Shown here in pieces: positions 7,695 through 14,384 of a stretch of 19,688 nt of DNA. Under the pieces are notes generated by a model. The model made no database searches and had not been told where the DNA came from. It saw only the letters and a list, made by a program, of their open reading frames with translations. Both the position numbers and the translations under genes were made by a program. Within the stretch, counting starts at the first letter, position 1, and each line of letters opens with the position of its first letter. Origin of the DNA: Stenotrophomonas sp. (GTDB lineage Bacteria > Pseudomonadota > Gammaproteobacteria > Xanthomonadales > Xanthomonadaceae). The stretch is taken from contig DMZT01000499.1 of assembly GCA_003484865.1 (NCBI GenBank), positions 1 to 19,688 of the forward strand, given 5' to 3'.

Positions 7695-8084
7695 GCGCGG
7701 GGCGTCAGCGAAGTCCTTGAGGATTTCGCCGACGCCGGACGGCGAGATTTCAAAGCCCAGCGAGGTGCCCGGATTGATCACCACGCCGTAGCCGCCGGGG
7801 ACGCGCTTGAGCACCTCCAGCATCAGCATGCGGATGGTATGCGGGGCCTGCTGACTGTGGACACCGACGCGGCTCATATCGGTGAACACGGACACGTGCA
7901 GCACGCCCTGCTTGTCGAACAGCAGCGGATCGAAACCGCTGCCATCCGGCGTCACCAGGCTGCCGGTGAGCAACACTACCTCGGAGGCGACGAAGGCCTT
8001 CATGAACAGGCCGATCGGCAGCTGACCGTCCATCGCGGTCTTGAGCAGCGTTTCGATCGGGGTCTGGGGGGCGGCGTCGTTCAT
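7692..8084 (-). CDS. SseB-family protein
   Basis: A 130-residue soluble protein without a signal peptide. It has the SseB N-terminal-domain pattern: an opening helix (IETLLKTAMDGQLPIGLFMKA), a central strand region with an asparagine-free loop (GSGFDPLLFDKQGVLHVSVF), then VFTDMSRVG, and a closing segment with GGYGVVINPGTSLGFEISP. Proteins with this domain were named from enhanced serine sensitivity in E. coli, and their biochemical role is poorly known. It is a single-domain, short member of the family. It ends 9 bp from the stop of the convergent permease-peptidase, and the two stops share an inverted repeat. A weak -10-like TACACT (minus strand, 8119-8114) lies about 30 bases upstream, without a clear -35. 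Confidence 0.72.
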   Translation of the reverse strand: MNDAAPQTPIETLLKTAMDGQLPIGLFMKAFVASEVVLLTGSLVTPDGSGFDPLLFDKQGVLHVSVFTDMSRVGVHSQQAPHTIRMLMLEVLKRVPGGYGVVINPGTSLGFEISPSGVGEILKDFADAPR

Positions 8085-8137
8085 GGAATGCGGGGGTGTG
8101 GGTGGGGGCCGCTAGTGTACCGCCGGGCGTGTCGGGA

Positions 8138-8159
8138 GCCGGCCAGCGGCCGGCACTAC
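8138..8159 (-). repeat. GTAG-headed REP-like palindrome
   Basis: Read on the minus strand: GTAG, T, then GCCGGCC-GCT-GGCCGGC, a 7-bp perfect stem (8138-8144 with 8148-8154). A GTAG tetranucleotide in front of an imperfect palindrome is the signature of the REP elements described in Stenotrophomonas. The element directly overlaps the end of the acetyltransferase gene, whose TAG stop (8158-8156) is the TAG of GTAG. It may act as an mRNA 3' end stabiliser. Confidence 0.75.
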
Positions 8160-8653
8160 AGGCTGGGTGGACCGCCGATCAGGTAGAGATGGAACCGCGG
8201 GTCATCGTCGGCCAGCGCGACGTGGGGCAGACCAAGACGCGGCAGGGTCCGCAGCCAGTGGGCATGCGCAGCCACGTCGCCGCGGAACACTGCGAGCAGC
8301 CATTGCCCCTCGCCGGGACGCACCAGTGCGTTGACCACATACGCGGCCAACCCTTGCCGCCGGTACTTGGGCAGCACGAAGAGGTCGGCCAGTTCAGGAT
8401 AGTGGTGGCCGTCCCGTTCCACCCGGTCCACCAGCACGAAGCCGGCGAGCGCCTCGTCGACGAACAACAACCGCGCCCACTGCGGGGCGTTGCGCAGGGA
8501 GGCCTCGACATCGCTCCGATCACAGTCGAACAGGCCGTCGGAGCGTACTTCTTCTCCGCTCCAGGCCGACGCCTCGAAGTAGTAGAACTGCATCAGATGG
8601 AACAGGCGTTCGGCGTCGTCGGGCGTTGCGGGGCGCAGGGACAGGCGTGACAT
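8156..8653 (-). CDS. GNAT-family N-acetyltransferase
   Basis: A 165-residue protein beginning MSRLSLRPATPDDAERLFHL, the classic opening strand and helix of GNAT enzymes. The acetyl-CoA binding motif A is VLPKYRRQGLAAYVVNAL (strand, then the R-x-x-G-x-A pyrophosphate loop and helix). Transfer of an acetyl group from acetyl-CoA to an amine is the family reaction; the acceptor cannot be predicted. An in-frame ATG 28 codons upstream exists, but it would start inside the REP-like palindrome after the amylase gene and add a low-complexity Arg/Ser stretch, so I chose the start at 8653. The stop codon TAG is supplied by the GTAG of a REP element, and the last residues (GGPPSL) run right up to it. It lies downstream of the amylase gene but is probably transcribed separately. 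Confidence 0.85.
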   Translation of the reverse strand: MSRLSLRPATPDDAERLFHLMQFYYFEASAWSGEEVRSDGLFDCDRSDVEASLRNAPQWARLLFVDEALAGFVLVDRVERDGHHYPELADLFVLPKYRRQGLAAYVVNALVRPGEGQWLLAVFRGDVAAHAHWLRTLPRLGLPHVALADDDPRFHLYLIGGPPSL

Positions 8654-8697
8654 GGAAAGCGTACTCGGAAGGACCGCAGTGCGCGATCGCGAGCCCG

Positions 8698-8703
8698 ATT
8701 GTA
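8698..8703 (-). promoter_or_regulatory. Possible -10 element for the acetyltransferase gene
   Basis: TACAAT on the minus strand, 44 bases before the chosen ATG, five of six matches to the -10 consensus. No convincing -35 is seen at 16-18 bp spacing, so support is weak. Confidence 0.3.
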
Positions 8704-8736
8704 GTGCCCGGCCCACCGCGAACGGCAGACCGGGCA
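8701..8736 (+). repeat. Degenerate GTAG-headed REP-like stem-loop behind the amylase gene
   Basis: GTAG (8701-8704), then TGCCCGG (8705-8711), an 18-base loop and CCGGGCA (8730-8736). It lies 8 bp after the amylase stop on the minus strand. It lacks a T-run, so it is more likely a REP relic or mRNA 3' end structure than an intrinsic terminator. Confidence 0.5.
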
Positions 8737-8744
8737 TTCCCCGG

Positions 8745-10466
8745 CTACTTCGCCAGGCGTTTCGTGCGGGCCTGCTGGTCCTCCATCGCCGCCTTCAACT
8801 GTTGCTGTAGCGCTGTCTGGTCGACCTGCGCATCCAGCACGAACACGCGCACGCCATGCGCAGGCACCTCGGCCTTCAGTGCGCCGGTGACCGTCTGGCT
8901 GGCGCCACCCAGCGCGTCGCGCCAGGTCCCGGCCTGCAGATAGCGGCGCACCTCGACGGTGCGGGCGGTGTCGCCCTTGTTGAGCAGGACCAGGGCGGTC
9001 TGTGCGGTATCGCCCTGCTGCAGCACGCGGAAGAACACCGCTTCATCGCCCTGCAGCCGCTCGTTGACCTGCAGACCACGCTGCAGTGCGGGTGTGGCCT
9101 CACGCAGCTTGGCGATGCGCTGCAGCGGCGCATAGATCGGGCTGTTCGGCGCGTTGTTGACGCGCTGCTGGCCGAAGTAGGCGCGGTTGCCGGCATGCTC
9201 GGCACGGCTGCGCATGAAGCCGGTTTCCGAGCCGTAATAGATCACCGGAATGCCGCGCGCGGTGAACAACCAGTTGTGGGCGTCGATGAACCCTGCATCG
9301 CTGGCATCCAGCCGGGCCATGTCGTGGTTGTCGTAGAAACTCATCAGCTCATACGGATTGGCGTACGGCCCATCCAGCAGGTGAAGCGGCTCGGCCAGGG
9401 TCTCAAAGCCTTTCTGCTCCCTGCCGAACACGGACGACAGGGCGCCGCGCAGCGGGAAGTCGAGCACGCTGACGTTCGCGTTGGCCGGCCAGGTGTGCTC
9501 GGCGATCTTGCTGGCGTCGTAGTCGAACGCTTCGCCGAACATGAACATGCCGGGATGCTCGGCCCGGATGCGGTTGACGAAGGCATGCCACCACGGGTGT
9601 GGCAGCCAGCCGATGGTGTCGATGCGCAGCGCATCCACGCCCTGCGCGGTCCATTGCAGGTAGGCGCCGACCAGATAGTCCATCACCGCCGGGTTGTGCT
9701 CGTTGAAGTCGGACAGCTCGGCCAGGTTGCCGTCGAAGATCGAGCCGTCCTTGCCGTCGACCGGGCCAATATTGTTGTAGAACGCATGCAGCGGGTTATG
9801 GAGCGGGTCCAGCTGCTGCGGCGGGAGGTTCTGATGGTCGGCGATCAAGCGGCCGTCCTTGTCGAAGATCTGCCCGAACTGCGGCTGCGCCACCGGCATC
9901 GTCCACGCGGGCGAGCCATGGTTGCCGACGATATCCAGCACTACCTTCAGGTCGGCGGCATGCAGGCCGCGGGTGAACGCGGCAAAGTCCAGGTTCTTGC
10001 TCGGCAGATGCTCGTCGAGCGTGTAGAAGTTGACGCCCCAGTAGCCGTGGTAGCCGGTCTTGCCACGGTCGGTCAGCGTGCTGGTGCAGCTGATCGGCTT
10101 GCTGCCAGTGAAGGCCTGGTCCGGGTTGTCGATGATCGGGGTGATCCACACTGCGCCGAAGCCCAGGTTGCGGATGTACGCGGCATTGTCGAGCACGCCC
10201 TTGAAGTCGCCGCCGAGGTAGCCGATGTTGCCATCGACCTTGTCCGGGCAGGGCACCGGGATATCGAAGGTGGGATGCGCCCCGCCCTGGTCGCGGTGGT
10301 CGTTGGACGGATCGCCATTGACGAAGCGGTCGGTGACCACGAAGTAGACCGCCTGGCTGGCGAACGGCTCGCGCGTGCCGACATAGTCCGGGCGTTCGAT
10401 GGCCAGGGCGGGGCTGGCGGACAGCGCGAATGACAGGGCCAGCGACAACGACGAATACCGGGGCAT
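8745..10466 (-). CDS. Secreted alpha-amylase, glycoside hydrolase family 13
   Basis: A 573-residue enzyme with a signal peptide (MPRYSSLSLALSFALSASPALA, cleavage near 22), so it acts in the periplasm or outside the cell. GH13 conserved regions appear in order: region I DIVGNH, region II ALRIDTIGW with nucleophile Asp283, region III FMFGEAFDYD with acid/base Glu312, and region IV FYDNHD with Asp382. The N-terminal YFVVTDRFVNGDPSND and GGDFKG segments are typical of calcium-binding alpha-amylases and CGTase-like GH13 enzymes. About 100 C-terminal residues form the beta domain C. It would retain anomeric configuration while cutting alpha-1,4 glucan. The start at 10466 has AGGAGG 7 bases upstream. 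Its ATG shares one base with the TGA of the transporter gene (TGATG), so it is coupled as the last gene of the six-hairpin/MFS/amylase operon. Confidence 0.95.
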   Translation of the reverse strand: MPRYSSLSLALSFALSASPALAIERPDYVGTREPFASQAVYFVVTDRFVNGDPSNDHRDQGGAHPTFDIPVPCPDKVDGNIGYLGGDFKGVLDNAAYIRNLGFGAVWITPIIDNPDQAFTGSKPISCTSTLTDRGKTGYHGYWGVNFYTLDEHLPSKNLDFAAFTRGLHAADLKVVLDIVGNHGSPAWTMPVAQPQFGQIFDKDGRLIADHQNLPPQQLDPLHNPLHAFYNNIGPVDGKDGSIFDGNLAELSDFNEHNPAVMDYLVGAYLQWTAQGVDALRIDTIGWLPHPWWHAFVNRIRAEHPGMFMFGEAFDYDASKIAEHTWPANANVSVLDFPLRGALSSVFGREQKGFETLAEPLHLLDGPYANPYELMSFYDNHDMARLDASDAGFIDAHNWLFTARGIPVIYYGSETGFMRSRAEHAGNRAYFGQQRVNNAPNSPIYAPLQRIAKLREATPALQRGLQVNERLQGDEAVFFRVLQQGDTAQTALVLLNKGDTARTVEVRRYLQAGTWRDALGGASQTVTGALKAEVPAHGVRVFVLDAQVDQTALQQQLKAAMEDQQARTKRLAK

Positions 10467-11953
10467 CAGACAACCTCCTGTTGGGATGGCACATACAGCA
10501 CGCACAGGCCGGCCAGCAGCAGGCTGCCACCCCCGAGTGCGAGCACGTGCATCGGATCGCCGCCCAGCCAGGTGCGCAGCAGGAAGCCAAGCGCACTGGC
10601 CGCGACCAGCTGCGGGATCACGATGAAGAAATTGAACAGGCCCATGTAGATGCCCATCTTGGCCGCCGGCACGCTGTCGGACAGCAGTGCATACGGCAAC
10701 GAGAGGATCGACGCCCAGGCGAAACCGACGCCGACCATCGACAGCAGCAGCCAGTGCGGATCACGGATGAACAACATCGAGATCAACCCCAGCCCGCCCA
10801 GCCACAGGTTGACCAGGTGGCTCCAGCGCAGCCCCAGTGAGCGCACCATCAGCGGGATCAGCAGCGCGGCCAATGCCGCGAAGCCGTTGTAGGCACCGAA
10901 CAGTACGCCGACCCAGTTGGCGCCCTCGTTGTAGGCGGCAGAGCCGGTATCGGTGGAACCAAAATGGGTGCCGGCGACGGCGGCGGTGGTGTAGATCCAC
11001 ATCGCGAACAGCGCGAACCACGAGAAGAACTGCACCCAGGCCAGACGACGCATGGTGCGCGGCATCGCACGCAGGTCGTCGACGATGGTGGCCAGCATGT
11101 TCGCCCCCGGCACGCAGCGCGCCACACCCAGCAGCACGCCATAGGCGATGCACAGGCCAGCCAGCACATACAGCATGCGGTCACCCTGCCGCGCCGCGAT
11201 GGCGGCGGCCAGCACGATGCCCACCGCCACCCAGCCGCCGATCTGTGCCCGCGGCGGCGGTCCAGCCACACGTGCACTCTGGTGCACGGCGGACGGCTCG
11301 GCATCATCGAAGCTGGCCAGCTCGGCCGGCGAGTATTCCCGGGTGCTGACCACGGTCCAGGTGATCGCCGCGAGCAGCACCGCCGCCCCGAAGTAGAACG
11401 CGTAGCGCACGGTATCGGGCACCTGCCCTGCGGCCGCCGTGTTGGCCACGCCGAGGTGGGCCAGGATGAAAGGCAGGAAGCTGGCGACGATCGCACCGAT
11501 GCCGATGAAGAAGCTCTGCATCGCAAAACCGGTCGGCCGTTGCCGGGGGGCCAGCTGATCCCCGACGAACGCGCGGAACGGCTCCATCGATACGTTGATC
11601 GAGGCATCCAGCACCCACAGCGTGCCGGCCGCAATCCACAACGTCGGCGAATTCGGCATCACCAGCAGAGCCAGCGTGGTCAGTACCGCACCTATCATGA
11701 AGAACGGGCGGCGGCGGCCCCAGCGCGTCCAGGTGCGGTCGGACAGGTAGCCGATCACCGGCTGCACCAGCAGGCCGGTCAGCGGCGCGGCGATCCACAG
11801 CCCAGGCACCGCATCCATCGGGGCGCCAAGGGTCTCGAAGATGCGGCTGGCATTGGCGTTCTGCAGGGCAAAGCCGAACTGGATGCCGAGGAAGCCGAAA
11901 CACATGTTCCAGATCTGCCAGAACGACAGCGTCGGTTTGGGCGAACGGCTCAT
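10466..11953 (-). CDS. MFS sugar transporter, maltose/maltodextrin type (MalY-like)
   Basis: A 495-residue, roughly 12-helix membrane protein. The MFS loop 2-3 signature is GYLSDRTWTRWGRRRP (68-83), and the N-terminal FGFLGIQFGFALQNANASRIFETLG is characteristic of the sucrose/maltose SLC45-GPH branch. In Caulobacter and Xanthomonas a carrier of this type (MalY) is found beside a TonB receptor and amylolytic enzymes and moves maltose across the inner membrane; the gene context here is the same. Substrate is inferred, probably maltose or short maltodextrins by cation symport. Its ATG overlaps the stop of the upstream six-hairpin gene (ATGA, 4 bp), and its stop shares one base with the amylase start, indicating one transcript. 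GGAG lies about 8 bases before the start. Confidence 0.9.
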   Translation of the reverse strand: MSRSPKPTLSFWQIWNMCFGFLGIQFGFALQNANASRIFETLGAPMDAVPGLWIAAPLTGLLVQPVIGYLSDRTWTRWGRRRPFFMIGAVLTTLALLVMPNSPTLWIAAGTLWVLDASINVSMEPFRAFVGDQLAPRQRPTGFAMQSFFIGIGAIVASFLPFILAHLGVANTAAAGQVPDTVRYAFYFGAAVLLAAITWTVVSTREYSPAELASFDDAEPSAVHQSARVAGPPPRAQIGGWVAVGIVLAAAIAARQGDRMLYVLAGLCIAYGVLLGVARCVPGANMLATIVDDLRAMPRTMRRLAWVQFFSWFALFAMWIYTTAAVAGTHFGSTDTGSAAYNEGANWVGVLFGAYNGFAALAALLIPLMVRSLGLRWSHLVNLWLGGLGLISMLFIRDPHWLLLSMVGVGFAWASILSLPYALLSDSVPAAKMGIYMGLFNFFIVIPQLVAASALGFLLRTWLGGDPMHVLALGGGSLLLAGLCVLYVPSQQEVV

Positions 11954-14151
11954 GGGCGCGGCTCCGGCGAGGCTGCGACCGGCATCAGGGTCAGCGCGGA
12001 CACGCGGGCCTGATTGAGCACGCCCTCACTGCCGCCCTTGCCGCCGTTGTACTGCGCGAAGTGGGTCAACGCACTCATGTTGAAGCCCTCGTCCAACGTG
12101 ACGCGGCAGGCGCGTGCCGGCAGCTCGAATTCAACCGCCGTGGAGTCCTGTTCGCCCACGCTGTGCGGCATCACGATGGGGCGGCGCTGCTCCGGTTGAC
12201 CCTCGCATTGCAGCACCAGCGTCTTCACCGCCGCGGTCACGCCGGTGTTGATCGGGCCGTTGGGATTGTCGTAGCGCAGGCGTGCACGCCAGCGGCCGGC
12301 GGTCGGTGCGGTCCACTGCCAGTGCGTGTCGCCGGCCAGCACCTGCTGCGGGCCGATGCAGGTCATCGGGCTGTGCAGCGATTCCAGCGCGCCCTCCCGG
12401 CGGGTCAGGCTCAGGCAGTGACTGGCACCGTCCCTGGCAATCGTGGCGACACCCCGTGTGGGCGCCAGCGTCTGGCCGTCGCGCCACAGCACGTGCCCGG
12501 CAGGCACCGTGATCTGCCAGCCTGCCGTCGTTTCACGCGGCACCGGGGCGGCCGGGGTGGCCGGGGCGAACACCGCCGAGGGACGCAGGATGGCCGGTGA
12601 TGGCGTCGCGCCCGTCGCATGCAACGGCACCAGCTGCACTGTGGTGGTGCTGCCGTCGCGCTGGATATCACCCGCCACCAGCAGCTCGCCGGCAAGCTGC
12701 TTCGGTCGCACCAGTACATACCGCTGTTTGCCATCGTCCAGGCGGATGCGGTCATGCGCACCGAACAGCGTCGGCACCAGCGACACCGGCAGCTTCGGCG
12801 CGATGCGGCCATCGTCTTCCACGCCGAACACCCCTTCCAGCACCATCGAGAGGTACCCAGCCACCGACCACAGCTGCCGCGGCGAATTGACTACCGGGCC
12901 GCTGAGGGCGCCTTCATCGACATGCACGGCCAGCGTGCGCATCTCGTAGTTCTCCATGTTGGAACCGGCCAGCGCGGTGCCGCGCATCAGCGATTCGATC
13001 TCCATGGCAATGCGCGGGGCATCGTCCAACCGGCGCGCTGCCCGCAGCGAGTACGCGCTGACGAAGGGCCAGATGCCGCGGTTGTGGTAGATCGGCTGCT
13101 GCGCTTCCTGCGGCCAGACCACCGGGCTGCCACCGGCCACGGCCGGGTAGTTCGCCAGCGCGCGGCGTGCGCGATCGGCCGGAAACACATCGGCCAGCAC
13201 GCCCAGCGAGAGCGCGAGCAGGTCGTACTTGGCGTACGGCACCGGGTGGGCCGCCTCGCCGATGTAGCTCATGTACTGGCCAGCCTCCTCGCGCCAGAAG
13301 CGTGCGTCGATCTGGCGGGCCAGCGCATCGGCCCATTCGCCATACGTGGTGGCGCGCGCGTCGCCGCGCTGGCGTGCCAGCTGCTCGGCCAGTCGCAGCG
13401 CCTGGTAATGCAGCACGTTGGTGGAGAGCGCGAAGGACTCGCCGATGAAGCGCACATCCTCGCGGGTCCAGTCCGGATAGGTCTGCTCGCGCCAATCCAG
13501 GAACGAAGTCTCGCCGCGATACAGGCCGATCCGCGCCTCGAACACCGCCTCGCGATCCTGTGCCAGGGTGGCCTGCAGTGCCTGCCAGACCTGCTCGGCA
13601 AAGGCCGCGTCATCCAGCAGCCCACGTGCGGCCAGGAACCACACCACGCGGTCGCTGCTGATCGGCCAGCTGCCACCGGAGCCGGTGTCCTGCGCCACGA
13701 ACAGACCGGGCGTATGCCCATCGCGTGCGGTGGACAGCTTGAACCGCAGCGACTGGCGCGTGCGTACGGGATCCAGACGCGACAGCGCCAGATCGGCGGC
13801 GAAGCTCACATCGCGGGTCCACACATAGGGCCAGCGCTCGCCGGTCTGGAAGCACTCGCAGTCCACGGGCTTACCGTGATTGAAGGCCGGGTCGCGGATC
13901 GCATCCACGCGGTCGGCATCCATCTCCTGCTGGGCCAGCCCGAACAGCGCATCGAACAGCACACTGCCGGTCTCGCTGCGCATCGGCTGCGCGTTGACGC
14001 GCACCTCGCCCTGCGGTGCGTGCAGACGGTAGCCACCTTCAGCGGCGGTCTCGGCACGCGCATGGCGGCCATCGAAGTCCAGGTCGGCCGCACGTGCGGT
14101 GGACCCCATCGCTGCCCCGAGGGCAACGGTCAGGCAGATCATCTTCAGCAT
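11950..14151 (-). CDS. Secreted six-hairpin glycosidase-like protein (GH15/GH63-like barrel)
   Basis: A 733-residue protein with a signal peptide (MLKMICLTVALGAAMGSTARA). Residues about 65-440 look like an (alpha/alpha)6 toroid: RWPYVWTRDVSFAADLAL (107-124), FLDWREQ (217-223), WPQEAQQPIYHNRGIWPF (346-363) and SPRQLWSVAGYLSMVLEGVFG (423-443). These are the aromatic and acidic loop motifs of GH15 glucoamylases, GH63 and related families. Residues about 450-733 are beta-rich and may hold carbohydrate-binding domains. I cannot assign a family or the catalytic pair; Asp114, Asp219 and Glu349 are candidates. By context it should release glucose or maltose from maltodextrins in the periplasm. A longer in-frame start exists at 14463 but crosses the divergent operator; the purine-rich AGGGGAGGGAGG lies about 30 bases before the chosen ATG, so the exact start is not settled. 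First gene of the operon. Confidence 0.75.
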   Translation of the reverse strand: MLKMICLTVALGAAMGSTARAADLDFDGRHARAETAAEGGYRLHAPQGEVRVNAQPMRSETGSVLFDALFGLAQQEMDADRVDAIRDPAFNHGKPVDCECFQTGERWPYVWTRDVSFAADLALSRLDPVRTRQSLRFKLSTARDGHTPGLFVAQDTGSGGSWPISSDRVVWFLAARGLLDDAAFAEQVWQALQATLAQDREAVFEARIGLYRGETSFLDWREQTYPDWTREDVRFIGESFALSTNVLHYQALRLAEQLARQRGDARATTYGEWADALARQIDARFWREEAGQYMSYIGEAAHPVPYAKYDLLALSLGVLADVFPADRARRALANYPAVAGGSPVVWPQEAQQPIYHNRGIWPFVSAYSLRAARRLDDAPRIAMEIESLMRGTALAGSNMENYEMRTLAVHVDEGALSGPVVNSPRQLWSVAGYLSMVLEGVFGVEDDGRIAPKLPVSLVPTLFGAHDRIRLDDGKQRYVLVRPKQLAGELLVAGDIQRDGSTTTVQLVPLHATGATPSPAILRPSAVFAPATPAAPVPRETTAGWQITVPAGHVLWRDGQTLAPTRGVATIARDGASHCLSLTRREGALESLHSPMTCIGPQQVLAGDTHWQWTAPTAGRWRARLRYDNPNGPINTGVTAAVKTLVLQCEGQPEQRRPIVMPHSVGEQDSTAVEFELPARACRVTLDEGFNMSALTHFAQYNGGKGGSEGVLNQARVSALTLMPVAASPEPRP

Positions 14152-14264
14152 CGAAGTGGCGAACCGGCTCGCGCCTGTTGCCTCCCTCCCCTTTGCTCGC
14201 GTTGTAGGTCCGCACCGCCTCGCGGCAATGCGCTCGCGGCCCCCTCCCAGGGTGCCTTGGGCCC

Positions 14265-14270
14265 ATGGTA
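14265..14270 (-). promoter_or_regulatory. Putative -10 element (TACCAT) of the six-hairpin/MFS/amylase operon
   Basis: TACCAT on the minus strand, 27 nt downstream of the palindromic operator and about 114 bases before the ATG. The identical hexamer stands 28 nt from the second operator in front of the receptor gene. No good -35 is visible at 16-18 bp spacing. Confidence 0.5.
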
Positions 14271-14297
14271 GACGGCACGCCGCAGCCTGCATCGAGC

Positions 14298-14311
14298 TGC
14301 ATACGTATTCA
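14298..14311. promoter_or_regulatory. LacI-type operator palindrome in the divergent sugar promoter region
   Basis: TGCATACGTATTCA, a 14-bp palindrome with a central CG and one mismatched pair, the typical shape of a LacI-family operator. Its reverse complement is identical to the site at 16579-16592, and identity extends one base further (CTGCATACGTATTCA). It sits between the divergent six-hairpin operon and the GH97 gene and could control both. I did not find another exact copy in the window apart from these two. Confidence 0.75.
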
Positions 14312-14323
14312 TGGCCAGGGCGG

Positions 14324-14351
14324 TCGGCAATCGTGACCGCATCGCTATAGT
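14324..14351 (+). promoter_or_regulatory. Putative promoter of the GH97 gene
   Basis: TCGGCA (14324-14329, 4 of 6 matches to TTGACA), 16-bp spacer, TATAGT (14346-14351, 5 of 6 matches to TATAAT). It starts 12 bases after the operator and ends 33 bases before the GH97 ATG. Confidence 0.45.
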
Positions 14352-14384
14352 CCGGGGGTGTTTTCGGCCGCCTTGGGAGGGGAA

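Noticed and set aside
7692-8737. Association of the SseB-like and acetyltransferase genes with a secretion or defence system
   Set aside because: No type III secretion genes or toxin-antitoxin features are nearby. Both look like isolated accessory or housekeeping genes.
8856-10433. Open frame of 525 codons antisense to the amylase
   Set aside because: The GH13 catalytic regions on the minus strand are decisive; the plus-strand product has no domain.
12619-14271. Open frame of 550 codons antisense to the six-hairpin protein
   Set aside because: Low-complexity translation without motifs, while the opposite strand encodes a signal peptide and barrel motifs.
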